The notes below the pieces were generated by a model, which was given only the letters and a program-made list of their open reading frames with translations, had not been told where the DNA came from and did no database searches. Made by a program: the position numbers and the translations under genes. From positions 2,852,001 through 2,916,000 of the forward strand of contig NC_015635.1 of the NCBI RefSeq assembly GCF_000270245.1: a DNA stretch of 64,000 nucleotides. The letters run 5' to 3'. The DNA comes from Microlunatus phosphovorus NM-1. GTDB taxonomy: Bacteria; Actinomycetota; Actinomycetes; Propionibacteriales; Propionibacteriaceae. This document shows positions 46,484 through 55,029 of the stretch, piece by piece; within the stretch, counting starts at the first letter, position 1; every line of letters begins with the position of its first letter.

Positions 46484-47632
46484 TCACGACTCGAGGCTGG
46501 TCCAGTCTCGTCCGAACCACCGGCGTACGCGCGAGGTGCCGAACTCCGCCTTGTCCCTGGCGAGCTGGGCTGAGGGGTCATCGAACGTGCCGTACGGCGG
46601 CCGGCCCGACACGAACGTCACCTGCACCCGCGCCACCTCCTCGGCCCCGAACTCCAGATAGCAGATGCCGGTGCCGTCGTACGTCGACGACGTCTGCGCA
46701 TCCCGAGCGCGCGCGATCAACGTGTCGGCGACGACGTCGGCCTGCCGCTCGGAGAAGACGCCCGCCTTCGGAGTGCCCACACTGGTCACGTCACCGACCG
46801 CGTACACGTCCTCGTAACGAGTCTGCAGCGTGAGGGGATCGACCGGGATCCAGCCGTCGACACACATCCCTGACTCCGCCACGACCGCGGGCACCTGGTG
46901 CTTGGGCACGCCGAGGAACAGGTGGAAGGCGATCTCGTCGCCGGCTGCGGTCACCGCGACCTTCCGGTCCGGATCGAGTCGCGTGATCAGGGTGCTCGGG
47001 TGCCAGGAGATGCCGCGTTCGGCGAAGGCCGCCAAGATCGCCTGCGAGGCCGCCGGTGAGGGCGGGATCGGGGCTCCGAGCGGCATCACCAGGGCGATCT
47101 CGCTGCGGTCCCGCAGCCCGCGCTCGGCGAGGAAATCGTGCATCAACAGCGCGGTCTCACTCGGTGCCGGCGGACATTTGAACGGCGTCGAGGTCACCCC
47201 GATGATCACCCGCCCGCCGGGGAAGTCCTGCAGTATCTGGCGGAGCCTGAAGGCAGCGTCGGGGGTATAGAACTCGTACCCGGCTTCGAGTAGTCCCGGC
47301 GTCGCCTCGGGATGCAGGTCAGCGCCGAGAGCGACCACCAGCACGTCACCGTCGAAGCCGCCGGCATCGGTCTCGACCCGCTTGGCGACCGGGTCGATCG
47401 CCCGGATCGTCGTCGACACGAACCGTACGCCGGGCTTGACCACGTCTGCGTAGGAGTGCCGGACCGCCTGCTCGGTGGTTCGGCCGAACATCACATCCAG
47501 CTTGGAGAAGCCGAACACGAACCCGTCTGCCTGGTCGATCAGCGTGACCTCGACGTCGTCACCCAGCTCTTCGGACAGCCGGGCGGACAATTGCAGACCG
47601 CCGAATCCAGCTCCCAGGATGAGCACTCGCAT
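46484..47632 (-). CDS. FAD-dependent pyridine nucleotide-disulfide-type oxidoreductase (SQR-like)
   Basis: The 382-residue flavoprotein has the FAD loop GAGFGGLQLSA at the N-terminus, a second motif VYAVGDVTSVGTPKAGVFSE near residue 290, and FKCPPAPSETALL mid-protein. The last is found in sulfide:quinone oxidoreductase and flavocytochrome-c-sulfide-dehydrogenase-like enzymes. The electron acceptor is unknown. It lies near the arsenic genes but is separated from arsC by a repeat element, so a link to arsenic is not established. Confidence 0.85.
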   Translation of the reverse strand: MRVLILGAGFGGLQLSARLSEELGDDVEVTLIDQADGFVFGFSKLDVMFGRTTEQAVRHSYADVVKPGVRFVSTTIRAIDPVAKRVETDAGGFDGDVLVVALGADLHPEATPGLLEAGYEFYTPDAAFRLRQILQDFPGGRVIIGVTSTPFKCPPAPSETALLMHDFLAERGLRDRSEIALVMPLGAPIPPSPAASQAILAAFAERGISWHPSTLITRLDPDRKVAVTAAGDEIAFHLFLGVPKHQVPAVVAESGMCVDGWIPVDPLTLQTRYEDVYAVGDVTSVGTPKAGVFSERQADVVADTLIARARDAQTSSTYDGTGICYLEFGAEEVARVQVTFVSGRPPYGTFDDPSAQLARDKAEFGTSRVRRWFGRDWTSLES

Positions 47633-47655
47633 GATCGGTACCTCTGCTTCGGATT

Positions 47656-47721
47656 CGCTCGGGATTGTCGGTCTCGCTCGAACTATAGATAGCGCGGAAC
47701 CGACAAGATCGAGCAGATCCC
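47656..47721. repeat. Interspersed palindromic repeat, degenerate copy
   Basis: GCTCGGGATTGTCGG and CCGACAAGATCGAG (47700-47713), followed by CAGATCCC, match the flanks of the repeat at 30-99. The centre has diverged. It lies upstream of the FAD oxidoreductase. Confidence 0.6.
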
Positions 47722-47772
47722 CATTCGCAGCTCGGGACGAGGCCGGGGTTGATCGCGGTCCCGGCAGGGCCC

Positions 47773-48180
47773 TCAGCAGAGTTGCTCGATCAACGCCTCG
47801 ACCCGGCGGCGGATCTCGTCGCGGATGGGTCGGACTCGGTCGAGGCTCTGGCCCGCCGGATCGGCGAGGACCCAGTCCTCGTAGCGCTTGCCCGGATAGT
47901 AGGGACAGGCGTCGCCGCAGCCCATGGTGATCACCACGTCGGAGGATTGGACCACGTCGGCGGTAAGGACCTTGGGCTGCCCGGCAGTGATGTCGATGCC
48001 TACCTCGGCCATGGCGGCGATGGCGACCGGGTTGATCTGGTCGGCCGGCGCAGAGCCGGCGGAGCGAACCTCGATCTGGTCCCCGGCCAGGTGGCGGAGA
48101 AAGCCGGCGGCCATCTGAGATCGGCCGGCATTGTGTACGCAGACGAACAGCACCGACGGCTTGCGGTTCGAGTCAGGCAT
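47773..48180 (-). CDS. arsC: Arsenate reductase (low-molecular-weight phosphatase type)
   Basis: The 135-residue protein has the CX5R phosphatase loop CVHNAGRS starting at Cys14. A second redox pair is in MGCGDACPYYPGK, and DWVLADPAG follows. It reduces arsenate to arsenite, which the adjoining Acr3 exports. The start overlaps the Acr3 stop by 8 bp, so the two genes are coupled. Confidence 0.93.
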   Translation of the reverse strand: MPDSNRKPSVLFVCVHNAGRSQMAAGFLRHLAGDQIEVRSAGSAPADQINPVAIAAMAEVGIDITAGQPKVLTADVVQSSDVVITMGCGDACPYYPGKRYEDWVLADPAGQSLDRVRPIRDEIRRRVEALIEQLC

Positions 48181-49306
48181 GGCGGGTGGTGCCTTTCGAT
48201 GGTGAGGAGTTCTGGTCGGGATAGCAGCGTCGGACCCGCAACGCGACGTACACGAGTGCGACGAGGACCGGGACCTCGATCAGCGGCCCGACCACACCGG
48301 CCAGGGCCTGACCCGAAGTCACGCCGAAGGTGGCGATCGCGACCGCGATGGCGAGTTCGAAGTTGTTGCCGGCCGCGGTGAAGGCCAGCGTCGTGGTCTT
48401 CGGGTAGCCGAGATCCAGCAGCCGGCCGATGATCATGCCGCTGGTGAAGGTGAGCCCGAAGTAGATCAGCAGCGGAGCAGCGATCCGGGCCACCTCCAAC
48501 GGTTGCTCGGTGATGGTGTGGCCTTGCAGGGCGAACAGGACCACGATGGTGAACAACAGGCCGTAGAGGGCGAACGGTCCGATCCTGGGCAGCAGGCGGC
48601 TCTCGTACCATTCCCGGCCCTTGGCCCGCTCCCCGATCGTCCGGGTCAGGTAGCCCGCAGCGAGCGGGATGCCGAGGAAGATCAGCACGCTGCCGGTGAT
48701 GGTCGCGACCGAGAACGCCGCGCTGGTGGTGGGCAGACCGAGCCAGCTCGGGAGGAGCTGCAGATAGAACCAGCCCAGGGCACCGAAGGCGATCACCTGG
48801 AAGATCGAGTTGATCGCCACCAGCACCGCGGCCGCCTCTCGATCGCCGCAGGCCAGGTCGTTCCAGATCAGCACCATCGCGATGCAGCGGGCCAGACCGA
48901 CGATGATCAGACCGGTCCGGTATGCCGGGAGATCGGGAAGGAAGAGCCAGGCGAGGGCGAACATCAGCGCCGGCCCGATCAACCAGTTCAAGATCAGCGA
49001 GGTGATCATCAGCCGACGATCGGTGAGCACGTGCCCGGTGTCGCTGTAGCGAACCCTCGCCAGGACCGGATACATCATCACCAGCAGCCCGATCGCGATC
49101 GGCACCGAAACCGATCCGATCGCCACCGCATCCAACGCTGCTGCCAGGCCGGGCACAAGCCGGCCCAGGGCCAGTCCGAGTGCCATGGCGGCCAGGATCC
49201 AGAGCGGCAGCCAGCGATCGAGCACCGGCAATCGCGCCAGCACCGCTCCTGGGCCGGCCGTCGAGGCCGACTCTGCGGCTGTCGTTGCCCTCATCATGCC
49301 GCTCAC
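48173..49306 (-). CDS. acr3: Arsenite efflux pump Acr3
   Basis: The 377-residue protein has ten predicted membrane helices. The conserved cysteine region WNDLACGDREAAAVLVAIN and PIAIGLLVMMYPVLARVRY are typical of bile-acid/Acr3 family arsenite pumps. The GTG start at 49306 has GAGGGA about 9 bp upstream. It lies between arsM upstream and arsC downstream. Confidence 0.93.
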   Translation of the reverse strand: MSGMMRATTAAESASTAGPGAVLARLPVLDRWLPLWILAAMALGLALGRLVPGLAAALDAVAIGSVSVPIAIGLLVMMYPVLARVRYSDTGHVLTDRRLMITSLILNWLIGPALMFALAWLFLPDLPAYRTGLIIVGLARCIAMVLIWNDLACGDREAAAVLVAINSIFQVIAFGALGWFYLQLLPSWLGLPTTSAAFSVATITGSVLIFLGIPLAAGYLTRTIGERAKGREWYESRLLPRIGPFALYGLLFTIVVLFALQGHTITEQPLEVARIAAPLLIYFGLTFTSGMIIGRLLDLGYPKTTTLAFTAAGNNFELAIAVAIATFGVTSGQALAGVVGPLIEVPVLVALVYVALRVRRCYPDQNSSPSKGTTRHA

Positions 49307-49337
49307 TTCGCGGAGTCCCTCTTCAATTCCGCGCAGT

Positions 49338-50261
49338 TCAGCGGCAGCCGCAACTGGACGGCAGAGCCGGGTCGGCGAGAGCGGGATCCTGCTGGCAGCA
49401 GTCGGTCTTCGTCTCCGGTCCGCAACAGGAACTGGCCTCCGTTGCCGTACAACAACTTGTCTCGCTCCCCCGCTCCTGTCCGGCAGTCACCGTGGCGTCC
49501 GGCGACTGCCCGGCGACGGGCTTGGTCGCGCGGACGACGGCAGAGTGCAGCTGATCGGCGACCGGGTGGGTGAACTCGACGGTGGCGTCCGCGAAACCGG
49601 CCGCGGCGAGACCGTCCAGATACTCCTGTCGGGAGAGGGCGCCGGCGATGCAGCCGACGTACTCCCCTCGCTCCGCCCGCTGCTCGACGGTGAGGTGGTC
49701 CTCGGCGACCACATCGGAGATCCCGATCCGACCACCCGGCACCAGGACCCGGAACATCTCGGCCAGCACTGCCGGCTTGTCGGTCGACAGGTTGATCACG
49801 CAGTTCGAGATCACCACGTCCACCGCGGCATCGGCCAGCGGGATGTCCTCGATGGTGCCTTGCCGGAACTCCACGTTCGTGGCACCCGCCTTGGCAGCAT
49901 TGGCCCGCGCCAGGTCGAGCATCTCTTGGGTCATGTCGACCCCGTACGCGTACCCCGACGGACCGACCCGCTTGGCCGAGAGCAGCACATCGATCCCGCC
50001 GCCCGAACCCAGGTCCAGCACCCGTTCGCCTTCGTGAAGATCCGCGACCGCAATCGGGTTTCCGCAGCCCAGGCTTGCCGCGACGGCCGCGACCGGGAGC
50101 GTGTCTCGGTCCAGCTGGTCATAGCGCGACGAACCGAACCGTTCCTCCAGCTCCAATGTCGTCGTTGCCGCCGAACCGCAGCAGCCCTGCTGACCGGCAG
50201 TCACCAGAGCGGCCGCCGCTGCGTAACGCTGCCGTACCTGCTCTCGGAGATCTGTCGTCAT
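49338..50261 (-). CDS. arsM: Arsenite S-adenosylmethionine methyltransferase with Cys-rich tail
   Basis: The 307-residue class I methyltransferase has the SAM loop VLDLGSGGGIDVLLS. The arsenite-binding cysteines are expected in GQQGCCGSAA, ISNCVINLS and YVGCIAGAL. It produces methylated arsenicals. The C-terminal 45 residues form a Cys-rich tail (SCC, SCC, DCC, SCGC), beyond the usual core. ATG 50261 is chosen. It is divergent from arsR. Confidence 0.92.
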   Translation of the reverse strand: MTTDLREQVRQRYAAAAALVTAGQQGCCGSAATTTLELEERFGSSRYDQLDRDTLPVAAVAASLGCGNPIAVADLHEGERVLDLGSGGGIDVLLSAKRVGPSGYAYGVDMTQEMLDLARANAAKAGATNVEFRQGTIEDIPLADAAVDVVISNCVINLSTDKPAVLAEMFRVLVPGGRIGISDVVAEDHLTVEQRAERGEYVGCIAGALSRQEYLDGLAAAGFADATVEFTHPVADQLHSAVVRATKPVAGQSPDATVTAGQERGSETSCCTATEASSCCGPETKTDCCQQDPALADPALPSSCGCR

Positions 50262-50287
50262 CACACTCGCCCACCTCTTCGTCATAG

Positions 50288-50303
50288 ATCGATGAATATC
50301 AAT
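50288..50303. promoter_or_regulatory. Possible ArsR operator
   Basis: ATCGAT-GAAT-ATCAAT is an imperfect palindrome in the 100-bp gap between divergent arsM and arsR. A second inverted pair, GTAG-GCA-CTAC, lies at about 50314-50324. Confidence 0.5.
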
Positions 50304-50361
50304 GTAAAGAGTGTAGGCACTACACATCGACGTTTGTCAATGGGTGACGTAGAGTGACGGC

Positions 50362-50718
50362 ATGAGTGTTGCGGCCTCTCCTTCGACGACTGTCTTGCCG
50401 GTGCTGACCGAGTGCTGCTCACCGGTCGTCGGGCAGGTCATCACCCCGCAGGCCGCGGAGACCGTGGCGGCCAAGCTCAAGGCCCTCGGAGACCCGACAC
50501 GACTGCGGCTGGTGTCGCTGGTCGCTGCCCACGAGGGTCAGGAAGCCTGCGTCTGTGACCTGACCGAGCCAGTCAGCCTGTCTCAGCCGACCGTCTCCCA
50601 CCACCTGAAGATCCTCGTGGAAGCGGGCATCCTGACCCGGGAGCAGCGCGGCAAGTGGGCCTACTATCGCCTGATCCCCGATACCCTCGCCGATCTGGCC
50701 CGGCTCATCACCCCATGA
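50362..50718 (+). CDS. arsR: ArsR family arsenite-responsive repressor
   Basis: The 118-residue winged-helix regulator has the recognition region SLSQPTVSHHLKILVEAGIL. Metal-binding cysteines are expected in EACVCDLTE, with another CC pair at about residues 18-19 (ECC). It is divergent from the arsM-acr3-arsC genes and most likely represses both directions until arsenite binds. Confidence 0.92.
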   Translation: MSVAASPSTTVLPVLTECCSPVVGQVITPQAAETVAAKLKALGDPTRLRLVSLVAAHEGQEACVCDLTEPVSLSQPTVSHHLKILVEAGILTREQRGKWAYYRLIPDTLADLARLITP

Positions 50719-50728
50719 GCGCAACGGC

Positions 50729-51088
50729 ATGAACACCGTCGCATCGGTGACGCCGCTGACCATCGAACACTGGCCGCAGGTCGAAGGCATCTATGCCGCC
50801 GGGGTCGTCGAGCACTCGGTCTATGTGGCTCCGGCCGCCCAGGGTCGTGGTGTCGGCCGGCTGCTTTTGCAGACGCTGATCGTCACCACCGAAACCGCCG
50901 GGATCTGGACCATCCAGTCCGGCGTCTTTCCCGAGAACGTCGCCAGTCTGCGCCTGCACGTGGCGGTCGGGTTCGAGGTCGTCGGCATCCGACGCCGGCT
51001 CGGCAAGATGACCTACGGGCCCCTTGCGGGACAGTGGCGCGACGTGATCCTGATCGAACGCCGCAGCCGAACCGTAGGGACAGGCTGA
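50729..51088 (+). pseudogene. GNAT acetyltransferase with internal deletion
   Basis: The 119-residue frame begins TIEHWPQVEGIYAAG and jumps directly to VVEHSVYVAPAAQGRGVGRL. It continues intact through SGVFPENVASLRLHVAVGFE to RRRLGKMTYGPLAGQWRDVI. Phosphinothricin/methionine-sulfoximine-type acetyltransferases of this family have about 50-55 more residues between those parts, including a conserved GNATFE-type segment. The in-frame loss of that strand-helix block suggests a non-functional remnant. It follows arsR by 10 bp, as full-length relatives often do. Confidence 0.75.
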
Positions 51089-51176
51089 CCGCCAACTCTC
51101 GCGCCGGCACCGGTTGCGTGTGGTTCATCGGCTGATCCGGGTCGCCGCCACACGCTTCGCTTGGCCCCGCAGGTTT

Positions 51177-51254
51177 GCTCGGGTTTGTCGGTGCTGCTCG
51201 GGTTTGTCGGTGATGCTCGATCTGCAGATAGAGCGAAGCCGACAAGATCGAGCA
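51177..51254. repeat. Interspersed palindromic repeat, copy 2
   Basis: Two tandem GCTCGGGTTTGTCGG units (51177 and 51196, 19-bp spacing) precede the 31-nt block at 51214-51244, which is the exact reverse complement of 44-74. CGACAAGATCGAGCA follows. It lies in a 574-bp gap between the GNAT remnant and the saccharopine-dehydrogenase-like gene. Confidence 0.75.
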
Positions 51255-51376
51255 AGACGGTGAATGGGCCAGATGCCGGAACCTCATTTGTCACATCCGC
51301 ACCTTCCTTACCAGGTTGAGAAATCAGCGACTCGATGTCCGCGCTCTCGCAGTTCGCCGAGAAGGAGGAGTGGTCC

Positions 51377-51435
51377 TCGAGAAGGCGCAATTACAGGCCA
51401 AACGGGCGAATTGACCTGTAATTGCTCCTTCTCGA
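51377..51435. repeat. 21-bp near-perfect stem-loop in an AT-richer intergenic patch
   Basis: TCGAGAAGG-c-GCAATTACAGG pairs with CCTGTAATTGC-t-CCTTCTCGA, leaving a 17-nt loop. The surrounding 51.27-51.52 kb is notably less GC-rich than the neighbourhood. No gene is visible across 51089-51662. It could be a small mobile element, a terminator or a structured RNA. Confidence 0.65.
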
Positions 51436-51662
51436 CGAACCCGGCCCACACCTTGTTTTCAAACATGAACCCGAATTGAATGTGAACACGTATTTGACCA
51501 TGCCGGAGCAGGCGGGCAGCGCGCCGCTGCAAACCGCGCTCGAGGTGACCGACGATAGCCCATGGGGTGCATAGCGAACCGCAGCAGAGCGCTCGGCCGC
51601 GGTTGAGGCGGCGCGGCCCGCGCGTGGCCGGAGTCGACCCGAATCGACTGCCATACCGATGT

Positions 51663-52874
51663 CTAGACCGGCAACTCCTGGATCCCCCAGGGCGACCCGT
51701 AGTCGACCAGCAGGTCCAGGAACGGGCGGTGCGGCAGGGCTTCGGGACCGAGCACGCCGACGCCGCTCCAGCGACCGTCGGCCAGCAGTTCCAGGGCGAC
51801 GCAGGGGTTGACGGCGGTCTGCCAGACGACGGCCTGGTGGCCGTACTCCTGCATCGACCATTCGTTGTCGACCACGTGATAGAGGTACGTCGACCGGGGC
51901 TGACCGTCCTTACCCATCCCCCGCACCCACAGCCCGGCGCAGGTCTTACCGGTCATCACGTCGCCCAGGGTTGCCGGATCGGGCAGGCAGGCTGCCACCA
52001 CATCGCGCGGCGACACCTCGACTCCCTTCACCCGGACCGGTGCGGTGGAGTCCAGCCCGAGCTTGTGCAAGGTCTTCAGCACGTCGATGAACTCGTCGCC
52101 GAGCCCGTACTTGAAGGTCACCCGCTTGGCCTTGGTCCAGCGCGGGATCAGCAGCACCTCCTCGTGCTCGACGTTCACACACTCGACCGGCCCGATCCCC
52201 TCCGGGAAGTCGAACACCTCCGGCTCGGAGAACGGCGGCGTGGTGAACCAGCCTCGCCCCTCCTCGTAGATCACCGGCGGGTTCAGGCACTCCTCGATCG
52301 TGGTCCAGATGGAGAACGACGGCGCAAAGTCGTAGCCGGCCACCGCCAGGTTCGCGCCGTCGCGCACCCCTGCTTCATCGATCGAGGAGAACAGCTCGTC
52401 CTCGGCATAGCGGGCGAACACATCCGCCAGCCCCGGCTCGATGCCGATCCCGCACAGGGCGAGCAGGCCCGCCTTCTGCCACGCCTCCGCTTTCGCGAAC
52501 TGGTCGTCACCGAGCTTGACCCCGGTCAGCTCGTACGGCCGCTCGGGGTGCGGATGCGACAGGCTCATCGCCATGTCGAGATAGGTGACACCGGCCTCGA
52601 AGCACGCGTCGAAGATCGGCATTACGAATCGAGGATCGACGGCGTTGAGCACATGACTGGCGCCGGACTCGCGGATCAGCGCCGCCACGGAGCTGACATT
52701 CGACGCGTCCACACTGGGCGCGGCGACGAAGCGGTCGTCGTACGGCGCCGTCGCCCTGGCCGCCCGAGCCGGGTCGTAGTCGGCGACCACGACACGCTCG
52801 AAGAAGGAGCGCCGGGCCAGGATCGACACCGCCGCCGAGCCGACGCCGCCCGCACCGATGATCAAGATCTTCAC
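51663..52874 (-). CDS. Saccharopine-dehydrogenase-like protein
   Basis: The 403-residue protein has an N-terminal Rossmann fold (KILIIGAGGVGSAAVSILAR), then GASHVLNAVDPRFVMPIFDA and GVTYLDMAMS as in saccharopine dehydrogenase-family oxidoreductases. The C-terminal catalytic region contains VRGMGKDGQPRSTYLYHV. It could act on an amino acid-derived imine. The GTG start overlaps the stop of the amino acid permease gene by 4 bp, so the two are coupled and a common substrate is likely. Confidence 0.88.
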   Translation of the reverse strand: MKILIIGAGGVGSAAVSILARRSFFERVVVADYDPARAARATAPYDDRFVAAPSVDASNVSSVAALIRESGASHVLNAVDPRFVMPIFDACFEAGVTYLDMAMSLSHPHPERPYELTGVKLGDDQFAKAEAWQKAGLLALCGIGIEPGLADVFARYAEDELFSSIDEAGVRDGANLAVAGYDFAPSFSIWTTIEECLNPPVIYEEGRGWFTTPPFSEPEVFDFPEGIGPVECVNVEHEEVLLIPRWTKAKRVTFKYGLGDEFIDVLKTLHKLGLDSTAPVRVKGVEVSPRDVVAACLPDPATLGDVMTGKTCAGLWVRGMGKDGQPRSTYLYHVVDNEWSMQEYGHQAVVWQTAVNPCVALELLADGRWSGVGVLGPEALPHRPFLDLLVDYGSPWGIQELPV

Positions 52875-54409
52875 GACAACCCTCCGTCCACACTGCGCGG
52901 ATAGGTCTCGGGCTCGTCCGGCACCAGGACCGGGGTGTCCCGGTTCAGGCTCTCACCGGCGAAGTACGGCTTGGCCTCGGCGAAGAACGACCAGACGACC
53001 ATCAGCACCGCACCGATGGCCAGCGCGCCGACCCCGACCACGAAGGTGCCGCCGATCCCGAAGATCGTCGAATAGCCGTAGTCGACATCCCACATGTCGA
53101 TGGCCGACTGGACGAACGCGTACGTCAGCAGCACCGCGCCGATCAGCGGGAAGATGCCCCGCAGGAACAGGTTGCGAGTCGAAGAGGTCAGCGAGGAGCG
53201 GAAGTACCAGACACAGGCGAACCCGGTGATGCCGTAGTAGAAGGCGATCGCCAGACCCAAGGACGCGATCGAGTCGGCCAGGATGTTCTCACTGACGAAG
53301 GTCATCCCGACGTAGTAGACGCTGGCCACCACCCCCATCATCAAGGTGGAGAACGACGGGGTGTTGAACTGCGGATGCACGGTCTTGAACCGCTTCGGCA
53401 GCGCCCGGTAGGTCGCCATCGACAGTGTGCCGCGCGCGGTGGGCAGGATGGTCGTCTGGGTCGAGGAGACCGCCGACACCATCACCGCGATCACCAGCAC
53501 GATCGCCATCGGACCCATCACCACGTCCTTCAGCGCCAGGAAGACGTCCTCGGCATTGGCCTCGTTGCCCAGCCCGATGCCCTCGTCGCCGACCCCCGCG
53601 TACGCCATCGCGGCGACCGTCACCCCGACATAGGTGACCAGCAGGATGGTGGTCGAGATGATCGCCGCCTGGCCAGGGATGCGCTTGGGGTCCTTGGTCT
53701 CCTCGTTCAGCGCCAGGCAGGTGTCCCAGCCCCAATAGATGAACAGGGCCAGCAGCACCGCCTCGATGAAACCGGAGTAGTCCTCGAACGCGAACGGGTT
53801 GAACCACTGCCAGGAGAAGTGCTCCTCGGCGGGCGCTTGGCCGGTGCTGATCCGGTAGATCACGTAGATCACGAACAGGACCAGCGCCAGATACTGCAGA
53901 CCCAGCAGCACCACCTGCAGTCGCTCGCCGATCTCCAGGCCGCGATAGCTGACCCAGCACATCAACGCGATGAACACCACGCCGGTCGCGGTCACCACAG
54001 CCGTGTTCTCTGCCAACTCCTCCTGGCCGAGGATCAGCCAGAAGTAGATGCCGCCGATCTGGGCGAGATTGGCCAGCACCACCATGCCGGCCACGGCCAC
54101 GCCCCAGCCACCCATCCAGCCGACCCGCGGACCGAAGGCTTTGGCCGCCCAGGTGAACGTGGTGCCGCAGTCCGGGACCTCTCGATTGAGCTCTTGGTAG
54201 GCGGCAGCGATGAACAGCATCGGGATGAACGCGATGATGAAGGCGATCGGTGCCTGGCCGCCCACCGCCATCACGACCCAGCCGAGAGTGGCGACCAGGG
54301 AGTAGACCGGGGCCGTCGAGGCAAGCCCGATCACCACCGAGCCGGCCAAGCCGAGAGTCCCGACGGCCAGCCCTTTGCCGCCCGTCGCAGGAGCGGTATC
54401 TGTGCTCAT
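52871..54409 (-). CDS. APC family amino acid permease
   Basis: A 512-residue transporter with 12 or more membrane helices. VVIGLASTAPVYSLVATLGW in helix 1 and YWGWDTCLALNEETKDPKRI in the middle are typical of the APC superfamily. ATG 54409 is preferred over the open frame upstream. It is coupled to the saccharopine-dehydrogenase-like gene, which may degrade the imported amino acid. Confidence 0.92.
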   Translation of the reverse strand: MSTDTAPATGGKGLAVGTLGLAGSVVIGLASTAPVYSLVATLGWVVMAVGGQAPIAFIIAFIPMLFIAAAYQELNREVPDCGTTFTWAAKAFGPRVGWMGGWGVAVAGMVVLANLAQIGGIYFWLILGQEELAENTAVVTATGVVFIALMCWVSYRGLEIGERLQVVLLGLQYLALVLFVIYVIYRISTGQAPAEEHFSWQWFNPFAFEDYSGFIEAVLLALFIYWGWDTCLALNEETKDPKRIPGQAAIISTTILLVTYVGVTVAAMAYAGVGDEGIGLGNEANAEDVFLALKDVVMGPMAIVLVIAVMVSAVSSTQTTILPTARGTLSMATYRALPKRFKTVHPQFNTPSFSTLMMGVVASVYYVGMTFVSENILADSIASLGLAIAFYYGITGFACVWYFRSSLTSSTRNLFLRGIFPLIGAVLLTYAFVQSAIDMWDVDYGYSTIFGIGGTFVVGVGALAIGAVLMVVWSFFAEAKPYFAGESLNRDTPVLVPDEPETYPRSVDGGLS

Positions 54410-54526
54410 GAGGGGAAGGTAAGCCCCCGGCAGATCGACGTCAATGGTGTCGTAGATCCGCCGATGGAGTGAATATCTTGCTGCGTTCCGGAGCAATTCA
54501 TCAAGCTCTGTCGGCCAGGATCACCG

Positions 54527-54555
54527 CCCAGAGACCACTGTCAGTGGTCTCTGGG
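54527..54555. promoter_or_regulatory. 29-bp palindrome upstream of ridA-like gene
   Basis: CCCAGAGACCACTG, a central T and the exact reverse complement of the first arm lie 39-67 bp before the RidA-like start codon. It could be an operator or a leader hairpin. Confidence 0.65.
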
Positions 54556-54594
54556 ACGCTGCTGGTTCTTGCATCCCGCGACGGAAGGAACATC

Positions 54595-54987
54595 ATGACC
54601 AGCACAGCGACCAAGCGGATCCTGCAGCCCTCGGGCGTGCCGGCAGCGCCCTACCCTCAGGGGCTCGAGGTCACCGGCGCTCAGCGACTCGTCTTCGTCT
54701 CCGGTCAGGTCGGCACCGACGATGAAGGCCAGTGGCTGGACGGCGTGCAGGCCCAGACCCGAGAGGTGATCGGCCGGGTCACGGCGGTCCTCGCCGAGGC
54801 CGACCTCACCCTGGACGACATCGTCAAGCTCACCATCTACCTGACCGATCCGGCAGACTTCGGTGGCTTCATGTCCGTTGCGGCCGAGCTGATGCCACAA
54901 CCGCAGTCGGCGATCACCGCCTTGGTGGTGCCGTTCCTCTCCGCGCCCGAGCAGAAGGTGGAGGTCGAGGCGATCGCGGCCGGCTGA
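54595..54987 (+). CDS. RidA/YjgF family protein
   Basis: The 130-residue protein has RLVFVSGQVGTDDEGQW near residue 30 and ends PEQKVEVEAIAAG, as in RidA proteins that remove reactive imines. The position corresponding to the catalytic Arg of RidA appears as Gln in LMPQPQSAIT, so this member may belong to a non-deaminating RidA subgroup. ATG 54595 follows GGAAGGAA. A 29-bp palindrome lies just upstream. Confidence 0.85.
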   Translation: MTSTATKRILQPSGVPAAPYPQGLEVTGAQRLVFVSGQVGTDDEGQWLDGVQAQTREVIGRVTAVLAEADLTLDDIVKLTIYLTDPADFGGFMSVAAELMPQPQSAITALVVPFLSAPEQKVEVEAIAAG

Positions 54988-55029
54988 GCGTGGTTGAGCG
55001 CGATCCGTCGGGCTGGCACCATCGCCCCC

